From assembly GCA_963971285.1 (NCBI GenBank), contig OZ020250.1, positions 17,636,783 to 17,700,782 on the forward strand: a DNA stretch of 64,000 bases, read 5' to 3'. Source of the stretch: Astropecten irregularis (Eukaryota > Echinodermata > Asteroidea > Paxillosida > Astropectinidae). This document shows, in pieces, positions 1 through 16,304 of this stretch. The notes below the pieces were generated by a model. That model was not told the DNA's origin and did not search any database. It saw only the letters and a program-made list of their open reading frames with translations. How positions within the stretch are numbered: the stretch's first letter is position 1; each line of letters starts with the position of its first letter. The translations under genes and the position numbers were made by a program.

Positions 1-175
1 GGTGAGGTGAGTTGCCATGGGATGTGATGAGGTCAGGTGAGGTAAGGTGCAGTGTGGTGAGGTGGGTTGCCATGAGGTGTTATGAGGTCAGGTGAGGTAA
101 GGTGCAGTGTGGTGAGGTGGGTTGCCATGAGGTGTTATGAGGTCAGGTGAGGTAAGGTGCAGTGTGGTGAGGTGA
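1..175. repeat. GGTGAGG-type minisatellite, 55-bp unit (end of array)
   Basis: About three imperfect 55-bp units made of GGTGAGGT, GTTGCCATG, GTTATGAGGTC and GGTGCAGTGTGG blocks. The array runs off the window edge. It lies just 3' of the first lengsin-like gene; the same unit forms the larger array 3' of the second gene at 4080-4830, so the minisatellite was probably copied along with the gene. Confidence 0.9.
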
Positions 176-285
176 TAAAAATCAAAACAAGTGTTACTCA
201 GTCCTCAAAATTATTCGCCATGACCTTAAACCCCTATACTGAAAGAGGACTCCTGTCACCATGTAGCGGATTTACCAAGTTATAC

Positions 286-1590
286 CTATGTTGCCATGCA
301 GCTTTCCCCGCCACTTGCAATCTCATGTCGCTTGATGCCGAGAAATACCTCGCAAAACTCTTTCCCGAAAGCCCCGGTAATCGCGCTGTCTTCTTGGAAG
401 GCTTCGATAGCACCCTGAAGACTGCAGGGTAGGTCCTGAGTACCTGGCGGAATGTCTTCTTTGACGTACGCACTGCCAATAACTGGAGCAGGCAGAGGAA
501 GCTTATTGACGATGCCATCAATTCCAGCTGCGACCGTAGCGGCTAGAGTGAGGTACGGGTTGCTGAGACCAGATCCCAAGCGGTTCTCCAGATAGATTCC
601 CGCGTCACCTTGTGGTTTCAACCTCAGGGCGCATGATCGGTTGTCTATCCCCCACGTGGCATTGGTTGGGGACAAGATGGCATATAAATCAGCTTCTTTA
701 ATGATAGGTCTACAGTTGGTACTTGGCGCCGCCAACAGACTGATTGCAGGTGCGTGAGCAAGGATACCAGCCATCCAGTGCCGGGCAATTTTAGAGATAC
801 CCAGATCGTCCGTGGAATCATGCATGACATTGGTCTTCTTCCCAATGTCCCACAGGGAATGATTAAACTGTGCAGCGATTATGACATCTTCAGCCCAGGG
901 TTCGGCCTTGAACGACGCGATGTAGCCTCTTTTTTGCGCAATCTCCTGAACGGCCGTGCGGAAGATGTGTGCGTTATCAGCTGCACGGATCCCAAACGTT
1001 GGTTTGTAGGTGATCTCAAGATGACCTGGATGAAACTCGGTCAACATCGTTTCAACATCAATGCCGCTTCCCGTTAGACCTTGACAAAATGCATACAGCA
1101 TGTTACTGTCGGCGAAGGTAGTTAAACTGGATTGTGGATTACTTTCGTGTAATGGTTTTTTGGACTCTGCATCATAGACACAGAACTCGAGCTCATGCGC
1201 CGAGTAAAGTGAGTAACCCATCTGGTGAAGGCGGTTCAGCTGCTGCCTGGCGATGTAACGGGGATATGATGTTACCGGTTTGCCGTCCGAGTATGTCGGC
1301 TCCGTCAGCATTAAGGCGGTGTTTGGAAGCCAAGGAACGGTGCGGAAAGTGCTGAGATCCGGTCTGAAGATACCGTTTCCCCATCCTATGGCAGTAGTGT
1401 AGTGAGGAACTGAGCTAGATGGAGTGCCCCATGCCAAGACAGCAAGTTCGATACCTTCACCTCCAGCCGACTTCTCCTGTACATGTCTAGCTGGTATGAC
1501 CTTACATCGAGAAACGCCATTTATATCTCCAAACTCAAATCGAACAAACTCGATATTTTCTTTCTCAATCTTCGCCAATATGTCCTCCAT
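286..1590 (-). CDS. Lengsin-like protein, copy 1 (glutamine synthetase class I fold, probably non-catalytic)
   Basis: The 434-residue frame is uninterrupted. The N-terminal beta-grasp part (IEFVRFEF, GVSRCKVIPARH, about residues 13-36) resembles lengsin and class I glutamine synthetases. The catalytic part keeps the ExE metal pair in AHELEF (131-136), an EFHPGHLE segment (185-192), KPTFG (196-200), NRSCALR (317-323) and ENRLGSGLSNPYL (335-347). The usual GSGMHxH loop, which supplies a substrate-binding histidine, is replaced by AAQFNHSL (239-246), so ordinary glutamine synthesis is unlikely; vertebrate lengsin is likewise regarded as a non-enzyme. The start is the ATG in a CACCATGG context, shared with copy 2. 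A splice acceptor (TTTTCAG) lies about 65 bp upstream, and a non-coding first exon is likely at about 1877-1985. Family is firm; exact orthology is not. Confidence 0.88.
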   Translation of the reverse strand: MEDILAKIEKENIEFVRFEFGDINGVSRCKVIPARHVQEKSAGGEGIELAVLAWGTPSSSVPHYTTAIGWGNGIFRPDLSTFRTVPWLPNTALMLTEPTYSDGKPVTSYPRYIARQQLNRLHQMGYSLYSAHELEFCVYDAESKKPLHESNPQSSLTTFADSNMLYAFCQGLTGSGIDVETMLTEFHPGHLEITYKPTFGIRAADNAHIFRTAVQEIAQKRGYIASFKAEPWAEDVIIAAQFNHSLWDIGKKTNVMHDSTDDLGISKIARHWMAGILAHAPAISLLAAPSTNCRPIIKEADLYAILSPTNATWGIDNRSCALRLKPQGDAGIYLENRLGSGLSNPYLTLAATVAAGIDGIVNKLPLPAPVIGSAYVKEDIPPGTQDLPCSLQGAIEAFQEDSAITGAFGKEFCEVFLGIKRHEIASGGESCMAT

Positions 1591-1876
1591 GGTGAAACTT
1601 AGCTGATCTTCAAAACCTCCACAGAATCCACAGATGGTCTCTTTTAGTATGATGTCTGAAAAATGAAAAAAAAAATAGAAGCCTGTGTTTCATAAATTTC
1701 ATGGCAGTTCGTACAATGACGACCATTTACATCATAGTGGTTCAGGAATTGTGGATTTCTCTCTGGTTAAAATGGTTCTCCTTATTAAACGTAAATTATG
1801 AAATAACAAATCCTATAAGGCAACACATTAATGACAACCTAATCGAAGACAGCTTTGCGATTTTTAGGCCTACCTG

Positions 1877-1985
1877 AAAATGTACTCTGTATGGCGCAAA
1901 ACGGTAGCAACAGGAGACACTGACAGAGAATGTTGTACTGGGGTATAGCTATATAATGCGGTACCAACAGGGAGTGGTCTGTCGT
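1877..1985 (-). other. Predicted 5'UTR exon of lengsin-like copy 1
   Basis: This is the counterpart of exon 1 of copy 2. It ends at a TTTTCAG/GTAGGC donor near 1877 and would splice to the acceptor near 1655. Unlike copy 2 it has no ATG, so translation should begin in the main exon. The 5' edge is estimated from the TATA position. Confidence 0.5.
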
Positions 1986-2010
1986 CTCACGATGATTATA
2001 GTCAACAGCC

Positions 2011-2021
2011 GTTTTTATATA
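2011..2021 (-). promoter_or_regulatory. TATA-like box of lengsin-like copy 1
   Basis: On the minus strand it reads TATATAAAAAC, about 30 bp upstream of the inferred first exon. An equivalent TATAAAAA sits at the matching place upstream of copy 2, followed in both by a similar GTGAGACG block. Conservation between the two duplicates supports a core promoter. Confidence 0.55.
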
Positions 2022-2252
2022 GGCCTACATTCTGAATGAAGGCAATGCATTGCCACTGCAGGGACACCGTGCTGTATGCAAGCGATGATCACCCAACCGC
2101 GCTCGTTAAGTCTCTGAATTATGTTGGCCATTGTGATAATGCCATACAAATATTAAAAGGTATACATGAAGTTGCATTGTCGCATATTCTGTAGCAGGTC
2201 TCATGACTGTATGATTTAGCCTTGACCGACTGGAGGCTGTGAAGCTATCAGT

Positions 2253-2345
2253 GGGTGCATTCGTTTAGCTCCCCTGGGTCGACACCAGTCAACCTCGTCC
2301 CCTTTCTCTCGCTTGTTTTGTGCAGTAAAACACGACCATTTCCAG
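2253..2345. mobile_element. Fragment of GGGTGCATTCGTTTAGCT inverted-repeat element
   Basis: It matches the left two thirds of the element at 20213-20341 (GGGTGCATTCGTTTAGCT, then GTCGACACCAGTCAACC). The right terminal repeat is missing; the sequence runs into a rearranged TTAA-type element. Confidence 0.65.
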
Positions 2346-2552
2346 TATAGAAAATTTCTGTTTTGGTTTCTTACCAAAGTATGATGCTATCTTTAAGAAA
2401 TACTGTGGCCGTTTTTCACGATATTCCTCAAAAAGTAGGCACCGTATGGGAATGAAATTTTCACAGATGACTGTCACTGTATCTTCCTTGATATTTTTGC
2501 CCATGGATCTGTACTTCTTTGACAAAAACCAAAGTATGATATTACCTCTAAA
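2341..2552. mobile_element. Rearranged TTAA inverted-repeat MITE (AGGTAGTATC family)
   Basis: It contains TTTCTTACCAAAGTATGAT near the left and AAACCAAAGTATGATATTACC at the right, around the internal CACCGTATGGGA block of this family. Both ends point the same way, so the copy is internally rearranged or fused from two insertions. Confidence 0.65.
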
Positions 2553-4079
2553 AAGCAATCTCATCGTTATGCCATACATAGTCTGAATATCACTCGAACA
2601 ACTCCGTGCCACACTATACTGACGGTACGAACGTCTGATCATGCGTACATTCAAATTTTATGAAACGCGGCACATCGGCCAATCAGATCTGTTTTGAGAA
2701 CATTTCCGTCTGCGTCGTGACTCAGTAGGATGTTGAAGTTGATGTCAAAACCTAGAGTTCAGTGCTGGGTTGGCTTGCATAATTAATCAGGAAATCTGCA
2801 CGCATTGTGATAGACGCTCGCTCCTCTACGGCGAGGGCGTCTATCACATAGACTATATGCAGTTGGGTAGAGGAGTGGATGTTTTTGGAGGGCGCTCATC
2901 ATGATCCATGGCTCAAATCAGCGCTTTCAGAAGCAAAACATTCTGTGCTTACGACACCGTGTATTAATGGATAGGGAGACATTATTTTTATTTATTTATT
3001 CATGCTAGTACTGGTTGTTAATATCTACATGTATTTTAATTAACCAAAACCAACAGTTACAAAATCGCAATTAAAGTATTACCACTGCCTAAAAAATAAC
3101 ATTACACTATAGTGTGGTTTCGTATCCAGTGCAAAATGCGGTGGTCGCCATGACACATCACACATGGGGTCGCATTACATTACTCACAGTGTGAAATTAA
3201 CTATGAATATCATGCGCAAGACGGCAAAGAAATGTGGCGCAGGAGGAACATCGAACATCAGAAATATCTTCGCACATTTGTGATGTTTGGTACATCGTAC
3301 ATCACAAATTCACAAACATCTGCGCAGTTTCGTTATGCGATGTTTGCACGTGCATTATAATGACGTATAACAATATACATCGTACAACACTAATCTGCGC
3401 ACATTTTTATTTGTGTGTTTTTTCTATAGTGGCATGATTGTTTCTGAAAAATCTTTCCTTGCTTCAGTTTACGATAATTAGAAATCAAGTGAAATGTACA
3501 AAAAAGTTATTAAAACAGCGGTCAACTGCCGCGAACAGCGCAATAACGGTATGCAGTATAGTGGTTGTAATTCACCCATAATGTCATGTGTCATGGCGGC
3601 CACAAAAATGCGTAGGAACACTATACTAAAACAATTATCCCGTTTATTGTTCAAATTTGATTACTTTAGAAAAGATACACGACAATTTTTATTACGACAA
3701 TAAAATATCCTGAGTCAACAATGATGTACTACTGACTGGAATAAGCTGACACGATCCCATGCACTGTTGAATCACAAAGTAATAACAATTATTGAAATCA
3801 ATCTTATTCAAAATCTTATCAAAAAAACTAATGTTTCTAAACCCGTCCACTGGAGATTTACATTGAAAAATAATTCAGTGACAGAATATAGATAACATCA
3901 TTTAATATTCATGAGAATCAAAGAAATGTAAACTAGTTTATCAAACTCCAATATGATTCATTTTTATTGTTCAACTAACTCGAAGGCTAAAATAATAAAA
4001 TATATACTATGTACCTACATGATTGACTAGTCTACTTAAAAATAGCATGACTAAACTTTTCACAGTTCAAAAGTTAATG
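2553..4079. other. Intergenic, no gene seen
   Basis: AT-rich spacer between the two lengsin-like genes. It holds a hairpin (2796-2849) and no frame with recognisable protein features. Confidence 0.6.
2796..2849. repeat. Hairpin-forming inverted repeat
   Basis: TGTGATAGACGC-TCGC is mirrored by GCGA-GGGCGTCTATCACA, with a 2-nt bulge and a short CTCCTCTACG-type loop. It stands alone in intergenic DNA and may be a minimal transposon remnant. Confidence 0.7.
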
Positions 4080-4830
4080 GTAAGGTGGAGAGAGGTGTTG
4101 TGAGGTAAGGTGCAGTGAGATGAGGTGAGTTACCGTAAGGTAATGTAAGGTCATGTGGCGTGTTGTAAGGAGGGGTGAGGTGAGTTGCCAAGAGGTGTTA
4201 TGAGGTTAGGTGAGGTAAGGTGCAGTGTGGTGAGGTGAGTTGCCATGGGCTGTTATGAGGTCAGGTGAGGTAAGGTGCAGTGTTATGAGGTGAGTTGCCA
4301 TGGGCTGTTATGAGGTTAGGTGAGGTAAGGTGCAGTGTGGCGAGGTGAGTTGCCTTGTGGTGTTATGAGGTCAGGTGAGGTAAGGTGCAGTGTTATGAGG
4401 TGAGTTGCCATGGGCTGTTATGAGGTTAGGTGAGGTAAGGTGCAGTGTGGCGAGGTGAGTTGCCATGGGCCGTTATGAGGTCAGGTGAGGTAAGGTGCAG
4501 TGTGGTGAGGTGAGTTGCCATGGGGTGTTATGAGGTCAGGTGAGGTAAGGTGTATTGTGGCGAGGTGAGTTACCATGAGGTGTTATGAGGTCATGTGAGG
4601 TAAGGTGCAGTGTGGTGAGGTGAGTTGCCACGGGGTGTTATGAGGTCAGGTGAGGTAAGGTACAGTGTGGTGAGGTGAGTTGCCGTAATATAAGGTCAGA
4701 TCATTTGTGAGGGTGTTGAGGTGAAGTGATATGAAGTGACCTGTGTGGCGAGGTGAGTTGCCATGAGGTGTAATGAGGTCAGAGGAGATGCACTCATGCA
4801 GTGTGGTGAGGTGAGTTGATGTTGATCAAG
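4080..4830. repeat. 55-bp minisatellite array
   Basis: More than ten imperfect units of 55 bp, each with GTTGCCATG, GTTATGAGGTC, AGGTGAGGTAAGGTGCAGTG and TGGTGAGGTGA blocks. The G-rich, C-poor strand is plus. The last units degrade near 4690-4830. Confidence 0.95.
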
Positions 4831-4856
4831 GAGTTGATGAGGTGTTATGACGTCCG

Positions 4857-5001
4857 GGGTCGATTTCACGGAGCCCTACAATCGATCGTAACTCGAGTAA
4901 CGAAGGAGAACCCATCGTATCCCATAGGCCTATGCAGAGCTTTAATGCTTCACATGTCCTACGATTGATAGTAAGTTACGATGGGTTTGGTGAAATCCGG
5001 C
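4857..5001. mobile_element. GGGTCGATTTCAC inverted-repeat MITE, copy 1
   Basis: Left end GGGGTCGATTTCACGGAG, right end GGTTTGGTGAAATCCGG. The inside has paired CTACGATCGATCGTAACTCG and CTACGATTGATAGTAAGTTACG arms, as in the copies at 39931, 42810, 45244 and 47931. It is inserted at the edge of the minisatellite. Confidence 0.8.
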
Positions 5002-5140
5002 CGCAGAGGTAAGGTGTGTAATTTGGTGAGGTGAGTTACTGCGAGGCGGTATGTTGTCAGGTCAGGTCAGGATAAATCAACCGGGTCAGGTGCCGTCACT
5101 CCCGTCACCATATAGCGAATTATTTTACCAAGTTATAGAC

Positions 5141-6820
5141 CTACATCGTCACGCAGCTTTCCCCGTTTTGTAGCCCGCCACTTGCAATCTCATGCCGTTT
5201 GATGCCGATAAATACTTCGCAAAACTCCTTCCCGAAAGCCTCAGTAATCACGCTGTCTTCTTGGAAGGCTTCGATAGCACCTTGAAGACTGCAGGGTAGG
5301 TCCTGGGTACCTGGCGGAATATCTTCTTTGACGTACGCACTGCCAATAACTGGAGCAGGCAGAGAAAGCTTATTGACGATGCCATCAATTCCAGCTGCCA
5401 CAGTAGCGGCTACAAAGAGATACGGGTTACTGAGACCAGATCCCAAGCGGTTCTCCAGATAGATTCCCGCGTCGCCTTGTAGTTTCAACCTCAGGGCGCA
5501 TGATCGGTTGTCTATCCCCCACGTCGCATTGATTGGGGTCAAGGTGGAATATAAATCAGCTTCTTTAATGATAGGTCTACAGTTGGTACTTGGCGCCGCC
5601 AACAGACTGATTGCAGGTGCGTGAGCAAGGATACCAGCCATCCAGTGCCGGGCAACTTTAGAGATACCCAGATCGTCCGTGGTATCGTGCATGGCATTTG
5701 TCTTCTTCCCAATGTCCCACAGGGAATGATTAAACTGTGCAGCGATTATGACATCTTCAGCCCAGGGTTCGGCCTTGAACGAAACGATGTAGCCTCGTTT
5801 TTGCGCCATCTCCTGAACGGCCGTGCGGAAGATGTGTGCGTTATCAACTGCACGGATCCCAAACGTTGGTTTATAGGTGATCTCAAGTTGACCTGGATGA
5901 AGCTCAGTCAACATCGTTTCAACATCAATGCCGCTCCCCGTTAGACCTCGACAAAATGCATACATCAACTCAACGTCGGCGAAGGTAGTTAAACTGGATT
6001 GTTGGTTACCTACGTGTAATGGTTTTTTGGACTCTGCATCATAGACGCAGAACTCGAGCTCATGCGCCGAGTAAAGTGAGTAACCCATCTGGTGAAGGCG
6101 GTCAAGCTGCTGCCTGGCGATGTAACCGGGATATGATGTTACCGGTTTGCCGTCCGCGTACGTCGGCTCCGTCAGCATTAAGGCCGTGTTTGGAAGCCAA
6201 GGAACGGTGCGGAAAGTGCTGAGATCCGGTCTGAAGATACCGTTTCCCCATCCTATGGCAGTAGTGTAGCGAGGAACTGAACTGGATGGAGCGGCCATTG
6301 CCAAGACAGCAAGTTCGATACCTTCTCCTCCAGCCGACTTCTCCTGTACATGTCTAGCTGGTATAACCTTACATCGAGAAACGCCATCTATACCCCCAAA
6401 CTCAAATCGAACAAACTCGATATTCCCTTTCTCAATCTTCGCCAGTATGTCCTCCATGGTGCAAAGTTTACAGATCTTCAAAACCTCCACAGAATCCACA
6501 GATGGACTAATGGTGTCTGAAAAATGAGAAGTAGATCGAGGTCTTTATTTCACCAGAAATTTCATGACATGTACCGGTAGTCTATAGTCCATGACTGTTC
6601 GTGCAATAACGAGATAATTCATATCATAACTTGGTTCAGGAATTATAAAACACCGTAAAACGTAGAAATTATAATTATGAAAAAATACTAAGGCAGTACA
6701 AAATGTACCCCTAATCGAAAACAGCTTTACGTTTGGCCTACCTGAGAATGTACTCAGTTCTGGAGTTGATGAATGACTCAAAAATAGTTCTTGCAACTGG
6801 AGACGCATGGAGTGTTGCAT
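5141..6820 (-). CDS. Lengsin-like protein, copy 2, with an extra N-terminal exon
   Basis: Two coding exons on minus: 6820-6742 and 6516-5141. The donor is TCAG/GTAGGC, the acceptor TTTTCAG/AC, and the phases join in frame to give about 484 residues. The conserved body starts at the CACCATGG methionine (6457), which would give 438 residues alone. It shows the same motifs as copy 1: AHELEF, ELHPGQLE, KPTFG, NRSCALR, ENRLGSGLSNPYL, and the same AAQFNHSL replacement of the GSGMHxH loop, so it is probably also non-catalytic. The first exon encodes a 26-residue leader (MQHSMRLQLQELF...) absent from copy 1, whose matching exon has no ATG. The C-terminus has four extra residues (LQNG) relative to copy 1. 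Which start is used is open. Confidence 0.82.
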
Positions 6821-6890
6821 AGGCCTAGTAATGGGGTATGAGGTTCTACCGGGCAGCGGTCTGCCGTCTCACAATATAATAGTCACTAGG

Positions 6891-6898
6891 TTTTTATA
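6891..6898 (-). promoter_or_regulatory. TATA-like box of lengsin-like copy 2
   Basis: Minus-strand TATAAAAA, about 75 bp upstream of the first ATG, at the same relative place as the TATA of copy 1. Confidence 0.5.
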
Positions 6899-7214
6899 CA
6901 CTTTAAACATGTTGGAAGCTCATTGGATCGTTTACCACAAAAGACCTTGAATATAGAATAGGCCTACAGTATAATACATGAATAATTAGACAATACGCAA
7001 TACTATCGGTGACTATTCGGTGGGACAATGCATTATAGTTCTCCTATTTAGTGAGGACACGGCTATAATTAAGGTCCTACGTCCTTTGAGTTGGGCTTAA
7101 TTGGTATTGTGCATGAGAATGAGGACGGCCTCCACATTCCACTGGGCAATGCAGTCACTGCAAGGACACCCGACCACTCAACAGAGCACGTAAAGTCTCT
7201 TCCTTTAACAATCA

Positions 7215-7342
7215 GGGGTCTCATCGTAACTTTCTATCAATCGTATAGAGTTATGATGCATTGCAGCCCTACGTAGGATACGATGGGTTATCCTTCGCAA
7301 CTCGAGTTACGATCGGTCGTTATAGGGCTTCGTGAAATCGAC
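7215..7342. mobile_element. Diverged GGGTCGATTTCAC-family MITE
   Basis: It carries the family interior (CTACGTAGGATACGATGGGTT, ACTCGAGTTACGATCGG) and right end GCTTCGTGAAATCGAC. The left end is degraded to GGGGTCTCATCGTAAC. Confidence 0.7.
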
Positions 7343-7380
7343 TGGATCCTGTTGTCGTATGATTCGACGGTTGTCACATG

Positions 7381-7532
7381 CAGTGGCGTCACCAGACTTT
7401 TGAGTCTGGGGGGGGGGGGGGGGGCACAAGGGGGGCACTAGCAATTGTTGGGGGGGCAAACTTTTTATATATTATATTTTTTTTCACCAACCCAAATCTC
7501 AAATGGGGGGCCCCCCCTTGGCGACGTCACTG
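7381..7532. mobile_element. 152-bp hAT-like MITE with 8-bp target duplication
   Basis: Ends CAGTGGCGTC and GACGTCACTG are inverted repeats. The flanking direct repeat is GTCACATG at 7373-7380 and 7533-7540. An 8-bp duplication and CAGTGGCGT-type ends are typical of hAT elements. The interior is a poly-G run and a poly-C run, which could fold together. The open frames across it are not genes. Confidence 0.88.
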
Positions 7533-7925
7533 GTCACATGTCACTGAGCTCACCGTATAATATTTTGAACCGTGAATATTCTAAACGCCAGGAATCAAAT
7601 ATATACGAAGAAAATAATTATGCTCCTCTTGTTTCTGATACTGAGGAAAAGTTTACCTGTAAAGTTCAATGTTTTTGCTTTGAAGTAGGACTCCGTAGAC
7701 TCGTCACCGAATAAAATAAAGAGTGCATGCATTGCAACCATATTGAAATAACGTTTGTAGGTCAGCCATTGCGACAACCACCTGAGCCAATAATCGATCA
7801 GAAAAAAATTTTGATCTGAAGATAAACAAATCCAGAGAGAACATTTTAAAAATACTCGTGGGCGTTTTACTGTTTTGTACAAAAGTGGGCACCGTATGAG
7901 ACTGGGAATTTCACAGATGACTGTT

Positions 7926-8239
7926 AAAGGTAATATCATACGTTGGTTTTTGTCAAAGAAATACAGATTCATGGTCATACAGTCTCATACGGTGCCCACT
8001 TTTTGAGAAAATTGTGAAAAACGGCCACAGTATTTCTGAAGTCTTTTCTCTTTTATTTTTGATCTTTTAAAAAGATTTTCGGTCATTGTTTGACTACTTT
8101 CTGGATAAATACACCATTCCAGGCGAACATTTTTTAACGGTATGTTTCTACCAGCACCAGCTTCATACCCTGTAAGTTAAACGTAAATCTGTGAACTTTT
8201 CTGTTTTGGTTTCTTACCAAAGTATGATACTACCTTTAA
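7926..8239. mobile_element. TTAA inverted-repeat MITE (AGGTAGTATC family)
   Basis: Bounded by TTAAAGG and CCTTTAA. It contains the family blocks CATACGGTGCCCACTTTTTG and ATTTCTGGATAAATACACC-like sequence. A partial copy abuts it on the left (about 7790-7925). Confidence 0.85.
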
Positions 8240-8668
8240 TGTGTTTTTCTTGCTATTATTGCTCACGAATTTGCATTTCTTTGAAAAAAAAAAAGTATGA
8301 CATATCTTTAAAAATGAAAGTCTATCACTCAATCTCCATCACCTGTCATTTAAGTTTCAGGATCGGGAAGTTTCTCCCAACTTTCTCCCAATGAACTCCA
8401 TGGGAGATGTCCGTGATTATGTTTGGTGCATCATGGCGTTGCAAGTGTTGGATGTTTTCAGAGCCAAGCTTAAATATCATGCAATTATTATAATGTTTTG
8501 GCATTTAAGTTTGATTAACTCAATTTATCGTTCCTCTTCAGTTTGGTTAATTAATGCTTTTGTTGTAATATGCGTTGTTATTATCATTGTACAATCATGA
8601 TATTACTATAATGTTTTAATTGCCATCCTGTAATTGGCGATTCTGTCGCTATTGATTACGGTCAATAA

Positions 8669-8707
8669 GCCTTCGCCAAAGATCCTGCTAGGATGGAAAC
8701 GCCAGAC
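8669..8707 (+). repeat. Hammerhead-like repeat with degenerate core
   Basis: GCCTTCGCCAAAGATCC, loop TGCTA, GGATGGAAACGCCAGACC, then CCTCCTAACTCCAAGC. It is arranged like a small hammerhead (helix I GCCT/AGRC, helix II GATCC/GGATC, GAAAC) but the CUGANGA box is not recognisable. Related copies lie at 46257 and, split, on minus around 47911-48085. Confidence 0.45.
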
Positions 8708-9221
8708 CCTCCTAACTCCAAGCAATTTCAGGTCATTATTTTGGCGGATGAACAGTTTATTACTTAAAAGACTTGAAGCTATGCATGGTGGATGGAAGTA
8801 AAATAAGGTAGGTTTGCGGTGACACTATTATATGTAATCTCTTCTGTAAGAGTGTGTGGTTCTGAGAAGAACTAGTGGTTGGCCCTATTATGTTCGTCTT
8901 CAGGAGAGTGATTCTGAGGATGCTGACCAGGATGCACTGGAGTGGAACGACTGGATTGCGTTGGCTTTTAATCCTGTTATTTATTTAAAAAAGAAATTTC
9001 ATGGTTAGCAAATTGTTGTGCTAAGCAGGGCCGTGAAATTGGCCCCAGAAAATAATGATCATTATTATTAGCCCTGCAGAAGCGCCGACGGTGAATAAAA
9101 GTGTTATAGCGCCACCACTTTTTTCATGATACACTGGCTCCGGACCTTGGGCATTGCACGCATTACAATGGAGCACATGGTGCAGGGAACCAGCCACTGA
9201 GAGGTCGCGAGCAAAGTTGGT

Positions 9222-9243
9222 CACGTGACATCATTCTCTTTCC
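9222..9243 (+). promoter_or_regulatory. RPS27 core promoter: CACGTG box and 5'TOP start
   Basis: A CACGTG E-box (9222-9227) lies 9 bp before the pyrimidine tract CTCTTTCC (9236-9243). Ribosomal protein mRNAs in animals begin with a C followed by pyrimidines (5'TOP), so transcription probably starts near 9236, giving a 35-nt leader before ATG at 9271. The element lies upstream of the duplicated block and has no copy in unit B. Confidence 0.65.
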
Positions 9244-9270
9244 ATTAGGATCTCAATAAACGTGATCGCC

Positions 9271-15084
<5,814 letters not shown>

Positions 15085-16037
15085 GCCGCCGGTAAAATGC
15101 CCAGCCCGCCTCGATGTTCCATGTAAATAACGTTGCATCACATCGTAGCGGGGGAGGGAAGATCACAGTATAAACCTTCCTTCTACCAAGCAAGCCTTTA
15201 ACCAAAGGAACCGCTCTGAACCAGCCTGAACCAGCTTGAACCAGTTTAAACCGGTCGCCATCGACATCATCTCTTGAGCCTGTGTCAAGTGGAAAGAGTT
15301 TCCATGATGTCCACACTATCCTCCATCTTTCTTTTCAATTTTTTTTGTCAAGTAAATGAATCATTAATCAGTTTGTTGATAATGAGGGTTCCATCCCTCT
15401 GCACCTTCAAAAAAGAAAACAATTCTAAAAATTTTGCTTAAATTTTCTAAAAGTATTTACTCAAGTTACTCGGATCTGTGTATTTTGGCGCTCAGCTTTA
15501 AATACTAGACAAATTAAGATCAGATTTTTAAGAAACTTGTAGATGGATTGTCGGGACAACGATGACTAATGATATTTTTTTTTCCTTTAAGTAATAATAC
15601 TACTGCACTGTATTGGGTCATGAAAAACTTGTATTAAAATACTGTGCATCTTTCCTCAGATTGCTCTGTGAACTGTGCGCATTTTTTGTGTGTGGATGTA
15701 TTGAAGAAACTATCAATTCTTTGATCTCGATACTTGCAAGCTAGTTCTCATGAAAGCTTCCAGAAATCTCTAATATTGTAAGAATTTTTAACACCATTTT
15801 GCACCGATTGCACGACCAATGTTTACATGCCATTATGACCTATAGTGGGTATTTTACATCTCAGTTTGTGTTGAACAGTGTTGAAAACATGCAAAGGAGA
15901 ATGCGGATGATAAAATAGTCTTCTTTTGATGTTTTCTTTGCTGTTCTGCGCAAAATGGGATGTACAAATACCCCCTCTAGGTCATGTGATCGCATGTAAA
16001 CATTGGTCGCAAAATCGGTCTATTGAGACTAGTCATG

Positions 16038-16270
16038 GGGCGTTTACGAAACGGCAGATTAGGCTCAGGCTCCGGCTCTGTCATCCATGTGCTGAAAATA
16101 TAGGTTGTGGTTGTTCATTGAAGCTGAAGCTCTGTTTTCCTTTTCAGACAAGATAATCTACTTCAGAACTGTAGCCAAAAGCCTCTATTTTGTTGATAGC
16201 TGTTATTTCAGAATGGATTCAAGACATTGAACCTTAGACCGAGCTTGAGCCTCCGTTTCGTGAATGCCCT
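16038..16270. mobile_element. GGCTCAGGCTCCGG foldback element, copy 1
   Basis: GGGCGTTTACGAAACGG at the left is mirrored by CCGTTTCGTGAATGCCC at the right. Inner arms GAAGCTGAAGCTCTGTTTTC and ACTTCAGAACTGTAGCC recur in copies at 28451 and 48325. It is shared by both units, so it predates the duplication. Confidence 0.82.
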
Positions 16271-16304
16271 TAATCTATTTTGACCCAACATTAATCAACA
16301 TGCT

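Larger units (their letters stand above)
6900..9230. other. Intergenic, repeats only
   Basis: The spacer between the lengsin-like pair and RPS27. It holds a GGGTCGATTTCAC-family element (7215-7342), a hAT-like element (7381-7532), one full and one partial TTAA element (7790-8239), a hammerhead-like repeat (8669-8707) and a partial GGGCCAATTTCA element (9007-9045). No gene seen. Confidence 0.65.

Noticed and set aside
645-1606. Open frames on both strands within the lengsin-like genes (also 5621-6222)
   Set aside because: They overlap a clear conserved reading frame and show no family features of their own.
4080-4830. CRISPR-like array
   Set aside because: Units are contiguous 55-bp minisatellite repeats without unique spacers, in an animal genome.
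6457-6499. Upstream GTG start for lengsin-like copy 2
   Set aside because: GTG is not a credible animal start; that stretch is simply the spliced upstream part of exon 2.
7378-7714. Two small plus-strand frames with poly-Gly
   Set aside because: They cross a hAT-like MITE with clear 8-bp target duplications and a poly-G run.
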